A stretch of DNA of 64,000 nt from JBHGAV01 sp041946685 (GTDB lineage Bacteria; Acidobacteriota; Terriglobia; Bryobacterales; Bryobacteraceae). Position 1 is the stretch's first letter, and each line of letters opens with the position of its first letter. Below are positions 37,077 through 45,304 of the stretch, in pieces. The stretch spans positions 1 to 64,000 of the forward strand of contig JBHGAV010000010.1 in assembly GCA_041946685.1 (NCBI GenBank), read 5' to 3'. The notes beneath the pieces were generated by a model. The model saw nothing but the letters and a program-made list of their open reading frames with translations, made no database searches and was not told the DNA's origin. The position numbers and the translations under genes were made by a program.

Positions 37077-37162
37077 GTGGGGCGGCTTTTCAGGCCGCGG
37101 ACCCGCTTCCAAGCGGGTCCAGCCGGCCAGAGACCGGCTGCGGGTAAGAATACCCGCCCCAC
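37077..37162. repeat. Four-hairpin cloverleaf palindromic element
   Basis: An 86-base element between two convergent genes in which almost every base pairs. An outer stem GTGGG/CCCAC (37077-37081 with 37158-37162) encloses four hairpins: GCGGC-7-GCCGC (37082-37098), GGACCCGCTT-2-AAGCGGGTCC (37099-37120), AGCCGG-7-CCGGCT (37121-37139) and CGGGTA-4-TACCCG (37141-37156). It looks like a REP-type mobile palindrome or a bidirectional transcription stop. I found no second copy in this window. Confidence 0.75.
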
Positions 37163-37171
37163 ATGCAAGTC

Positions 37172-38017
37172 CTACCGCTCGCCCGGCGGGGGCGCGCTGA
37201 CGTTGCCGCGGCCCGGAGGCGTCCAGCCGTCGTTGGATGGGCCGTTCTGGAAGAACTTGGATGTGCCGCTGAGCGGATGGCCCGTGGCGTATGTCGCGTT
37301 GGCCTGGCCGAAGATCTTGCCCGCTTTCAAGGTTTCGTCATGGACCTTCGTGACCATCTCCAGATACTTCGGGTCCTTCTGGTTGAGCCCGGAGAAGGAG
37401 CTCAGGTCGGCATTGCCGATGATCACCACATCGATCCCGGGAACTCGGGCGATTTCATGGGCGTTGGCCACGCCGGTGGGCGTCTCGATCATGACCACCA
37501 CCAGCATGTTGTCGTTGACCGTCTGCCGGTAATTGCCATACTTGCCCCAGAGACGACTGGCCTGGCCCCCGCCCGAACTGCGGCGGCCCGCTGGCGGAAA
37601 GAGCGCCCACTTGGCGGCTTCCCTGGCGCGCCCCTCGTCATCAACCGTGGGTATGATCACGCCGAGCGCGCCGATGTCGGTGGCATGCTGGATGTGAAAC
37701 TCCTGGGCGTCGGGCAGCCGGATCATGGGGATCGCCGGAACGTCGGGGCACGCCGCGATCATCGCTTCGATATCCGCGAACGAGAGCGTGCTGTGCTGCA
37801 TTTCAAACCAGGTGTAGTCGTAGTGCTTCGCTGATTCGCAGTAGCCCTTGGGGTCCATCCGGGACTGCGTGAAGCTGAAGACCTGCTTGCCTTCCAGCAG
37901 CTTCTGCTTGGCGGTGTTGTACAGCTTGGGCTTGGCGGCCCCCTGTCCCTGCGCAGACAGGGTCGCGCCGGCGGCTAGGGCAAGCAAGGCCCCCCAACGA
38001 ATCCAGTTAGAACGCAT
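37172..38017 (-). CDS. Exported HpcH/HpaI-family aldolase
   Basis: 281 residues. The conserved metal-site stretch MIETPTGVANAHEI and VVIIGNADLSSFSG (near 175-210) match the HpcH/HpaI citrate-lyase-like aldolase family, which cleaves 2-keto-3-deoxy acids. Unlike normal cytoplasmic members it begins with a signal peptide (WGALLALAAGATLSAQG, cut near residue 23). GGAGGT precedes the ATG. Follows iorB by 67 bases on the same strand. The active-site region TWFEMQHS differs from the usual IDLEHxP, so substrate and even activity are open. Confidence 0.75.
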   Translation of the reverse strand: MRSNWIRWGALLALAAGATLSAQGQGAAKPKLYNTAKQKLLEGKQVFSFTQSRMDPKGYCESAKHYDYTWFEMQHSTLSFADIEAMIAACPDVPAIPMIRLPDAQEFHIQHATDIGALGVIIPTVDDEGRAREAAKWALFPPAGRRSSGGGQASRLWGKYGNYRQTVNDNMLVVVMIETPTGVANAHEIARVPGIDVVIIGNADLSSFSGLNQKDPKYLEMVTKVHDETLKAGKIFGQANATYATGHPLSGTSKFFQNGPSNDGWTPPGRGNVSAPPPGER

Positions 38018-38084
38018 CTTACGTGTAGACCTCCTTCACGCCTTCCTCGCGGAAATGGCGACGAAAGGAAGTATACACCGGGCG

Positions 38085-40298
38085 CTACGCCCAGGTGAAG
38101 CCGTGTTTGGACAGCGGCAGGTCGCGGATGCGTTTGCCAGTGGCGGCGAAGATGGCGTTGGCGATAGCGGGAAGAATGGGAGGAAGCGCCGGTTCTCCCA
38201 GCCCCGTGGGCGGATTGTCGGAAAGCCGCCAGTGCACTTCGATGACGGGCGGCGCCTGGTCGATGCGCACGAAATCGTGCTCGTGGAAGTTGGTCTGCAC
38301 AACCCGGCCGCGGTCGAGCGTGATCTCCTGAGCCATCAACTCGCTCATGCCGTCGATGACGGAGCCTTGCACCTGCTGCTCAGCGCCGGATGGATTGATG
38401 ACTTGGCAGCCGACATCACCGGCCACCCAAACCCGGTTCACGCGAACGCCGCTGTCTGCATTGACGGTGACCTCGGCAACTTCAGCGAAGTAGCCGAGGT
38501 GGCTGAAATGAAAGCCGACTCCCATCGCCGTGCCCTGGGGCAGCCGGCGTTTGCCCCAGCCGGAGCGCTCGGCCACTAGTTCCAGGACGCCGCGCATCCG
38601 TTCGGCGTTGAAGACAGAACCCTGCTGATTGGGGAGAGGAAGGGGCGGCACGGCCAGGAGCGCCAGCCGGAACGCCAGCGGGTCCTTGCCCGCGGCGTGA
38701 GCCAGTTCGTCAAGGAACGAATGCATGACGAAAGCGTGCGCGTTGCTGCCCGGGGCGCGAAGCGCGCCCGTCTTCAGACGCAGCGGCATGACCGAGGTGT
38801 GCAAGGCGAAGTTGGGGATGAAGCGCGCCGGAAATTCGTTGGCGGAAAAGCCGGCGGACGGAGAGAACCGCGCGCCTTCGCCAAAGCTGACGAAATGATC
38901 GCGCCAGGCCACAAGATTCCCGGAAGCGTCCAGACCGCCGCGCAGAAGGTGGAATCCGGCAGGACGGAAGTAATCATGGGTCATGTCGTCTTCCCGGCTC
39001 CAAAGCAGCTTCACCGGCGCCCCCGCGGCGCGGGCGATCCAGGCGGCCTCCACCATGTAGTCGTTGGTAAGTCTGCGGCCGAACCCGCCGCCGCCCCGCA
39101 GCAGGTGGACGGTGATATCGCTTTCGGGGATCCCCAGGAACCTGGAGACCAGGGCGCGGCCCGTGGCCGGCTGCTGGCTGGTGGTCCAGATTTCCAATTT
39201 TCCGTCCCGATAGCGGGCCGTGGAGCCCTGAGGCTCCAGGGGAGCGTGCGCAATGAAGGGGTAGGAATACGTCGCCTCGACGACGCGGGCTGCGCCCCCG
39301 AGGGCGGCCTCCACATCGCCGTCGCTGCGCAGAGTCTGGCCGGGAGGCTGCTTGAACAGTTCCCCGGCGCGGCGCGCGAAGCCCTCGCTGGATTGCTCGG
39401 CCGCCTGGCCCTCGTCCCAGGTGACTTCCAGCTTCTGCCGCGCGGACTCGGCCTGCCACCAGGTATCGGCCAGAATGGCGATGCCCGGCTCCAGGCCCGG
39501 GTCTCCCGCAACGACCGGATCGCGCACCGCGTTGCCTTCCACCACGAACGCCTGGCGGACACCCGGCAGGCCCCTGATGACGTCCAGATTGGCGCGGACC
39601 ACCCTTCCTCCGAAAACCGGACACTTGTGGTAAACGGCGTGTAACATGCCGGGCAAGGTGAAATCGATTCCATAGACAGCCTTGCCGGTAACGATGTCCG
39701 AGACCTCGACGTGAGGGGTTCGGTGGCCGATGATCTTGTAGTCCTTCGGATCTTTGAGCGGCACCGTGGCCGGATCCGGCGGGGAAAGGGTGGCGGCGAG
39801 AGAAGCCAGCGAGCCGTAACCGGCCGAGCGTCCGGAGGGACGGTGGTAGACGCTGCCCGAAGAGGTGTAGCACTCCGACGGCGGCACACCCCAGGTCTGG
39901 GCGGCGGCGGCGATGAACATCTGCCTGCCGGCGGCGCCCACGCGCCGGAGGGGGTCCCAGTTGGTGGGGGTCGCGGTGCTCCCGCCAGCGGCCTGGCGGC
40001 CGTAGCGGGCGTCCAGGAAGGCCTGCTCGACTTTGACGCTCTTCCAATCGACGTCCAGTTCCTCTGCGATGAGCATGGGCAGCATGGTCCTGACTCCCTG
40101 CCCTACTTCGGGGTTCTTGGCCATGATGGTCACGGCCCCGTCCGCGGAGATCCGCATGAAGGCGTTCGGCTCCAGGGCGGGCGTGGGAGCTGCGCCGGGG
40201 CCTTGCGCAACTGCCTCCGAAACCGGGTGGAGGCAGAGCAGCAGGCCGCCACCGCCCAGCGCCGTGGCTCGCAGGAACTCGCGTCTGCCGGTCTTCAT
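38085..40298 (-). CDS. Molybdopterin-binding large subunit of isoquinoline 1-oxidoreductase type
   Basis: Xanthine-oxidase-family large subunit of 737 residues, exported by Tat (RREFLRATALGGGG at the N-terminus). The molybdopterin-binding region includes GGGFGRRLTNDYMVEAA near 325, and the C-terminus has GLGEPALPPILPAIANA, where the Glu is the usual catalytic residue. The ATG at 40298 starts at the Tat signal; an upstream open frame overlaps iorA coding and is rejected. Start overlaps the iorA stop (ATGA). Substrate (aromatic N-heterocycle or aldehyde) unknown. Confidence 0.86.
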   Translation of the reverse strand: MKTGRREFLRATALGGGGLLLCLHPVSEAVAQGPGAAPTPALEPNAFMRISADGAVTIMAKNPEVGQGVRTMLPMLIAEELDVDWKSVKVEQAFLDARYGRQAAGGSTATPTNWDPLRRVGAAGRQMFIAAAAQTWGVPPSECYTSSGSVYHRPSGRSAGYGSLASLAATLSPPDPATVPLKDPKDYKIIGHRTPHVEVSDIVTGKAVYGIDFTLPGMLHAVYHKCPVFGGRVVRANLDVIRGLPGVRQAFVVEGNAVRDPVVAGDPGLEPGIAILADTWWQAESARQKLEVTWDEGQAAEQSSEGFARRAGELFKQPPGQTLRSDGDVEAALGGAARVVEATYSYPFIAHAPLEPQGSTARYRDGKLEIWTTSQQPATGRALVSRFLGIPESDITVHLLRGGGGFGRRLTNDYMVEAAWIARAAGAPVKLLWSREDDMTHDYFRPAGFHLLRGGLDASGNLVAWRDHFVSFGEGARFSPSAGFSANEFPARFIPNFALHTSVMPLRLKTGALRAPGSNAHAFVMHSFLDELAHAAGKDPLAFRLALLAVPPLPLPNQQGSVFNAERMRGVLELVAERSGWGKRRLPQGTAMGVGFHFSHLGYFAEVAEVTVNADSGVRVNRVWVAGDVGCQVINPSGAEQQVQGSVIDGMSELMAQEITLDRGRVVQTNFHEHDFVRIDQAPPVIEVHWRLSDNPPTGLGEPALPPILPAIANAIFAATGKRIRDLPLSKHGFTWA

Positions 40299-40771
40299 GG
40301 CCGCCCTCCACGGGCCGCGGCCATCTCGGCGGCCCTGTGAATCGCCTGGCGTATGCGCAGGTAGGTGGCGCAACGGCAGAGGTTGCCGTGCATCGCGGCG
40401 TCGATGTCGCCGTCCGAGGGCCTGGGCTTCTCGGCCAGCAAGGCCGCGGCGTTCATGATCTGGCCGGCCTGGCAGTAACCACACTGCGGAACGTCGACTT
40501 CCTGCCAGGCAAGCTGGAGGGGGTGGGTCCCGTCCGGCGACAGGCCCTCAATCGTGGTGATGCGGGCGCCGGCGGCCTCCGCAACCGGCGTCGTGCAGCT
40601 ACGCACAGCCTTGCCGTTGAGGTGGACGGTGCAGGCGCCGCAAAGCCCCATGCCGCAGCCGTACTTTGTTCCTTTCAGGTCAAGAACATCGCGGAGCACC
40701 CAGAGCAGGGGCGTATCGGCGGGAACATCCACCGTGCGCGCAAGGCCGTTCACGGCCAGTTTATAGGGCAT
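40295..40771 (-). CDS. [2Fe-2S] small subunit of isoquinoline 1-oxidoreductase type
   Basis: 158-residue iron-sulfur subunit. The plant-type [2Fe-2S] motif GCGMGLCGACTVHLNG (near 40-55) and the second cluster set QCGYCQAGQ plus NLCRCATY (near 95-130) are intact. No signal peptide, as expected since it is exported by hitchhiking with its Tat partner. It and the large subunit form an operon; no FAD subunit is present, typical of the IorAB type using a cytochrome acceptor. Confidence 0.9.
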   Translation of the reverse strand: MPYKLAVNGLARTVDVPADTPLLWVLRDVLDLKGTKYGCGMGLCGACTVHLNGKAVRSCTTPVAEAAGARITTIEGLSPDGTHPLQLAWQEVDVPQCGYCQAGQIMNAAALLAEKPRPSDGDIDAAMHGNLCRCATYLRIRQAIHRAAEMAAARGGRP

Positions 40772-40844
40772 GGTTGGAGGATGCGGCGACGATGCGAAAA
40801 GATTCTCGGCAGACCGCGGCAATAAAGGTAAGATATAGGTTCGG

Positions 40845-41702
40845 ATGTCGCTGCTGTTGCAGACAGGATCGATATTCCCGCCATTCGGGCCGGCCGCCGT
40901 GCTGGACATCTTACTGGTGGCTTTTCTGGTCTACCAGTTCCTCATGATGGTGAGAGGCCGGCGGGCCGCTCAGGTGCTGGTAGGAGTTCTGGTGTTGTTC
41001 GCCTTGTATGGGTTCGCCCGGCTTCTCCACCTGCTGCTGCTCGAGTCCATGCTGAAGTTGATCCTGCCTTACACTCCCCTGGCTCTGATCGTCATTTTCC
41101 AGTCGGAGATACGCCGGGCTCTCATCCGGATCGGGAGGCGGCGCTGGCTCGGTTTCGGAGGGCGATTGGAACGGTTGGAATCAGCCGATGAGATCCTGCT
41201 TGCGATCCGGACGTTGCGGCAGAACAAAACAGGCGCGCTTATCGTCCTGGAAAGGGACACCGGGCTCAGAACCTTCATTGAGAGCGGTGTGAAACTGGAC
41301 GCCCGCCTGTCGCGGGACCTGCTCCTTTCGATCTTCAACCCGGGTGCGGCGCTGCACGACGGAGCCGTCATCGTGCAAAAGGACCAGGTGGCCGCCGCAG
41401 CCTGCTTTCTCCCTCTGAGCATGAATCCAGCCCTGACTCGCACCCTCGGAACGCGTCACCGGGCGGCGATCGGCATCACGGAGGAAACCGACTGTCTGGC
41501 GATCGTGGTGTCCGAGCAGACCGGAGGCGTCTCCGTGGCAGCGCACGGCGAGATCGAACTGAACGTGACCCTGAAGCGCGTGGATGAGGTCATGGCGAAG
41601 CACTTCGGACGGCGGGGCTCGAGCACGCTCCTTCTCGAGGAAGCCGAAGAGGGCGCGCCGGCGGAGGCGGATGTCAGAAGAGGGAAGGCGGCCCGGCCAT
41701 GA
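40845..41702 (+). CDS. cdaA: Diadenylate cyclase CdaA
   Basis: Makes the second messenger c-di-AMP from two ATP at the inner membrane. 285 residues: three N-terminal membrane helices (to about residue 90), then the DAC domain with the catalytic DGA at 172-174 (LHDGAVI) and RHR at 204-206 (GTRHRAAIG). Followed by a short cdaR-like gene and glmM, the classic cdaA-cdaR-glmM order. Stop overlaps the next start (ATGA). Confidence 0.92.
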   Translation: MSLLLQTGSIFPPFGPAAVLDILLVAFLVYQFLMMVRGRRAAQVLVGVLVLFALYGFARLLHLLLLESMLKLILPYTPLALIVIFQSEIRRALIRIGRRRWLGFGGRLERLESADEILLAIRTLRQNKTGALIVLERDTGLRTFIESGVKLDARLSRDLLLSIFNPGAALHDGAVIVQKDQVAAAACFLPLSMNPALTRTLGTRHRAAIGITEETDCLAIVVSEQTGGVSVAAHGEIELNVTLKRVDEVMAKHFGRRGSSTLLLEEAEEGAPAEADVRRGKAARP

Positions 41703-41887
41703 GACGCCGTCTGCTGGAGAATCTAGGCTGGAAGCTGCTGTCGCTGGCCATCGCCGTGCTCCTGTGGATCGTGGTGGTGGGCGAGCCGCGCGAACTGCTC
41801 AAAGCCGTGCCGGCGCCGGTGCGCGAATTGTTCGGCTCCAGCAGCACACTTCTGGAGTCCCCCACGCCGGCGGGAGAAAGGCGCTGA
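41699..41887 (+). CDS. Very short CdaR/YbbR-like membrane protein
   Basis: 62 residues: a basic N-terminus and one membrane helix (WKLLSLAIAVLLWIVVVG), the same start as CdaR (YbbR-family) proteins. The several YbbR domains that normally follow are absent; the remaining tail is Pro/Ser-rich (SSSTLLESPTPAGERR). It overlaps cdaA by four bases and touches glmM with no gap, so it is not an obvious fragment with a lost frame. Either a minimal CdaR or a remnant after deletion. Confidence 0.6.
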   Translation: MRRRLLENLGWKLLSLAIAVLLWIVVVGEPRELLKAVPAPVRELFGSSSTLLESPTPAGERR

Positions 41888-43240
41888 ATGGCCCGGCAAC
41901 TGTTTGGAACGGACGGGATTCGCGGGGTGGCGGGCGAGTATCCGCTGGACCCACGCACAACGCATGCGGTCGGCATGGCGCTGGGGCGGCTCGCGGTCCG
42001 GTTCGGCTCGAATCCGGAAGTCATCCTGGGCGTCGACACCCGCGAGTCGGGCCCGTGGCTTGCCTCGCACGTAGCGGGGGGGCTGGCGAGCTCAGGGGCG
42101 CGGGCGCGCTTTGCGGGGCTGATCACAACACCCGGCGTCGCCTACCTCACTCGGGCGGACGCATTCGTCGCCGGCGTGATGATCTCCGCGTCGCACAATC
42201 CTTACCGGGACAATGGGATCAAGGTCTTCGGCCATTCCGGCTACAAGCTGGCGGACGAGCAGGAGCACGAGCTCGAGAGTGAGATCTTCGCCTTGCTCGA
42301 ATCGGGGGTCGAACCGGCGCCGCTGAAACTGGAAGAGGACCCGGGCCTGGACCAGCGGTACCTGGACTATCTGGCCGCGACCTTTCCCGCTTCGCTGGAA
42401 GGGCTGCGGATCGTCGTCGATTGCGCCAACGGAGCGGCGACGAAGCTCGCGCCGGCGCTGCTGGAGAGGCTCGGCGCCCGGGTCGAAGCGATCCACTGCG
42501 AGCCCGATGGCCGGAACATCAACTTGAATTGCGGCACTCTGCACCTGGAGTCGCTGCGCGAGGCGGTCCTCGGACGGGGCGCCGATGCCGGTGTGGCGCT
42601 GGACGGCGACGCCGACCGGGCGATGTTCGTGTCGCGCAGCGGGAAGATCGTGGACGGCGACGGGATCATGCTGCTCGCCGGCCGCTTCCTTCTAGCGCGC
42701 GGAGAGCTGACCGGCCCGGACGGCCAGCCAACGGTGGTTTCCACAGTCATGTCGAACCTCGGGCTGGAGAAGGCGCTGGCCAGGGAAGGGATCCGGATGC
42801 CCAGGTGCGCCGTCGGCGACAGGTACGTGCTGGAAGAGATGCTCCGGACGGGCGCGGTTTTGGGCGGAGAGCAGTCCGGCCACGTCATCTTTCATAATTA
42901 CGCCACGACGGGGGACGGTCTGCTGACCATGCTGCGGGTGCTGGAGGTGATGCTGGCATCCGGCAAGGACCTGGACGAGCTGACCCGGGGCCTGGAACAC
43001 TACCCCCAGAGACTGGTCAACATCCGCGTTCGCGAGAAAGTGCCCTTCGCCCAGTTGCCGGACGTGGACTCGGAGATCGCCGCCGCGGAGGCCGCGGTCG
43101 GCGATACGGGCAGGATCCTGGTTCGCTACTCAGGCACCGAGCTTCTGGCAAGGGTGATGGTGGAGGCGGCCGACCGGCGGCACGTGGAGGACTACTCCAC
43201 CCGCATCGCGGCCGCCATCCAGAGAGCGATTGGCGCCTAG
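41888..43240 (+). CDS. glmM: Phosphoglucosamine mutase
   Basis: Converts glucosamine 6-phosphate to glucosamine 1-phosphate for peptidoglycan and LPS; 450 residues, full length. The phosphoserine loop SASHNP has its serine at about 102, the metal loop DGDADR at about 239-244, and the phosphate loop RYSGTE near 412. It follows cdaA and the cdaR-like gene; in other bacteria CdaR and GlmM regulate the cyclase. Confidence 0.95.
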   Translation: MARQLFGTDGIRGVAGEYPLDPRTTHAVGMALGRLAVRFGSNPEVILGVDTRESGPWLASHVAGGLASSGARARFAGLITTPGVAYLTRADAFVAGVMISASHNPYRDNGIKVFGHSGYKLADEQEHELESEIFALLESGVEPAPLKLEEDPGLDQRYLDYLAATFPASLEGLRIVVDCANGAATKLAPALLERLGARVEAIHCEPDGRNINLNCGTLHLESLREAVLGRGADAGVALDGDADRAMFVSRSGKIVDGDGIMLLAGRFLLARGELTGPDGQPTVVSTVMSNLGLEKALAREGIRMPRCAVGDRYVLEEMLRTGAVLGGEQSGHVIFHNYATTGDGLLTMLRVLEVMLASGKDLDELTRGLEHYPQRLVNIRVREKVPFAQLPDVDSEIAAAEAAVGDTGRILVRYSGTELLARVMVEAADRRHVEDYSTRIAAAIQRAIGA

Positions 43241-44391
43241 TATCCGCGCAGCTTGTCGCACACGTTGACCAGCGGTAAGCCGTTGGTGAACCGGTGCACG
43301 TTATCGGCGATCAGCCCGATCAGCCGGATCTGCCGTTCCGGCGCAAAACCGCCGCTGTGCTGCGTCATGAGCACGTTCGGGCAGTCCCAGAGCGGACCCG
43401 TGGCCGGATATGGCTCGGGGCTGACTACGTCCAATCCCGCGCCGGCGATCCGGCCTTCCTTCAGGGCGGCGACCAGCGCCTTCTCTTCCACCAGCGGGCC
43501 GCGCGAGATGTTGATGAAGTACGCCGTCTTCTTCATCGCCCTGAAGACCCTATCACTGAACAACCCCTCGGTCACATAGCTGGCCGGGCGGCCGGCGTCC
43601 GGCATGGGCGGGACCCAGGGAGTGGCGCTGACCAGCACGTCGCACTGCGGCACCATCTCCATGAGCCAGGTCGGATCGTGGAGCTCGTCCACAAACACCG
43701 GTCTGGGCATGGGCTTGGGATCGACTGCCAGAACCCTCATGTTGAAACCGTACTTTGCGATCTTGGCCGTCGCCTGCCCCAGCCCGCCGCAACCAGAGAT
43801 GCCGATGGTCTTGGCGGTCCGCAGCGCTTCACTGCTGTAGGGAGCTCCCTGCAACTCAACCAGACCTTGCGAGACCCTCGCCCACTTCTTCTGGCCGAAC
43901 TGCGGCCAGTAATACGTCTGGAGACCGCGCGTAAGCGCCAGCAGCATGGAGAAAGCCGTCTCGCCCAGCGCCGGTCCGAACATCCGCGCCATGTTGGTCA
44001 CCACCACGTTACTCTTGACCAACTCCGGGAACAGCGTGGTCTCCAGGCCCGCTTCCGTGGCTTGCAGCCATTTCAGGTTCTTCGCCTTCGACAGCATGTC
44101 GGCATTCAGCGAGCCCAGGATCACGTCGGCAGTGGGCAGCGCCGCGTCCAATTCCTGCTGGTTCTTGGGGTTGATCCACTCCACGTTCCTGCCTGCGGAC
44201 ACGATCTGCTTGACCTCCGCGTCCGTGTAGCGCGCAGGTCCAACCACGGACCTTGCCGTGGCCACCAGGAGCCGCGTCCGCTCCGGCGGCGGATTGAAGA
44301 CCGCAATTCTGTCCGAGCTGTCGACCGCCAGGGCAGGCGCCGCGGCAGCGGCCGACAAAAATGATCGACGAGAAAAGTCAAAATCGCTCAT
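43237..44391 (-). CDS. Tat-exported D-2-hydroxyacid dehydrogenase-like protein
   Basis: 384 residues with a Tat signal (SRRSFLSAAAAAPALA, residues about 7-22) ahead of a D-2-hydroxyacid dehydrogenase fold. The NAD-binding stretch IGISGCGGLGQATAKIAKYG is near 194-213. Catalytic residues are visible as INISRGPLVEE (Arg), DVVSPEPYP (Glu) and TQHSGG (His). Its start and stop are isolated; the 3' end overlaps glmM by four bases on the other strand. Export of a cofactor-dependent dehydrogenase is unusual, so it may act in another way or be loaded with NAD before export. Confidence 0.75.
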   Translation of the reverse strand: MSDFDFSRRSFLSAAAAAPALAVDSSDRIAVFNPPPERTRLLVATARSVVGPARYTDAEVKQIVSAGRNVEWINPKNQQELDAALPTADVILGSLNADMLSKAKNLKWLQATEAGLETTLFPELVKSNVVVTNMARMFGPALGETAFSMLLALTRGLQTYYWPQFGQKKWARVSQGLVELQGAPYSSEALRTAKTIGISGCGGLGQATAKIAKYGFNMRVLAVDPKPMPRPVFVDELHDPTWLMEMVPQCDVLVSATPWVPPMPDAGRPASYVTEGLFSDRVFRAMKKTAYFINISRGPLVEEKALVAALKEGRIAGAGLDVVSPEPYPATGPLWDCPNVLMTQHSGGFAPERQIRLIGLIADNVHRFTNGLPLVNVCDKLRGY

Positions 44392-44517
44392 GGGAACTCC
44401 CTTCAGTGGGACATACTACCACGGATAGGCTGCCCGCTGAGGCTGATCTGGAAACCGGCGTTTAACTCTGCGCGTCTCGGATCTCATAGGATGGTAGGTG
44501 TGGGAAGGAGGACGGGC

Positions 44518-45300
44518 ATGAGGTATATGTGCGCTCTCGCGGCGCTTGCTGCCATTCCGCTAATGGCTGCGGACGGGCGCGTGAACAAGGTGGCGACCAC
44601 CGAATGGGACAACGTGCTGCCTCAGGTGGTCGACGGCGGCCCGGGCGGGCAGGGCTGGTCCACGCGGATCATGCTCGTCAACATGGGCGGGAAGGCAGGC
44701 GAGTTCACACTTTACTTCTACAAGGAAGACGGCACGCCCTGGCCGCTCGAATTGAAGAACGAGGGGGTGGTGACCTCCGTTACCAAGGCGATCCCAACCG
44801 GCGGCGCGGTCTTCCTCGAAACCACAGGGAAGGCGGAGACGACCAGCCAGGGGTGGGCCTACATGTCAACGGTCAACTGGATCTCCGGCATGGCGGTGTT
44901 CAAGGCAGCCTGGATGCCCACCAACGACGCCGAGGCGGTGGTGCCTTTCGCCGGTGAAGCGGACTCGACCTTCTACATCCCCTTCGACAACCGAAACGGG
45001 TACGTGACCTCGGTGGCTCTGGTGAATCCCTACCCGAAGACAACCGCCAATGTGGCCGTGCAATTCCGGAACCCCGATGGGACCATCATCAAAGACGACA
45101 CCATCACGCTGCTTCCCGGACAGCATCTGGCCTTCGAAACCTCAAACCGTTACCCCGAAACGGCCGGCAAGAACGGTGTCGTCCAGTTCTATGTGGACCC
45201 GGCCACGCAGGTGGCGGTCTCAGGCCTGGGGTTGCTTTTCTCGCCTCGCAACACCTTCACATCGATTCACCCGGTGGCTATCGACCCGTACTTATTCTGA
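44518..45300 (+). CDS. Secreted protein of unknown function
   Basis: 260 residues. A signal peptide (YMCALAALAAIPLMAADG) is followed by alternating strands with repeats of a GG...STRIMLVN and GYVTSVALVNPYP type, which suggests two related beta-sandwich halves (about residues 30-130 and 150-255). No enzyme motif was recognised. The ATG at 44518 is chosen because GGAGG sits about ten bases upstream. Its 3' end lies four bases from the convergent CorA-like gene. Confidence 0.65.
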   Translation: MRYMCALAALAAIPLMAADGRVNKVATTEWDNVLPQVVDGGPGGQGWSTRIMLVNMGGKAGEFTLYFYKEDGTPWPLELKNEGVVTSVTKAIPTGGAVFLETTGKAETTSQGWAYMSTVNWISGMAVFKAAWMPTNDAEAVVPFAGEADSTFYIPFDNRNGYVTSVALVNPYPKTTANVAVQFRNPDGTIIKDDTITLLPGQHLAFETSNRYPETAGKNGVVQFYVDPATQVAVSGLGLLFSPRNTFTSIHPVAIDPYLF

Positions 45301-45304
45301 TGTG

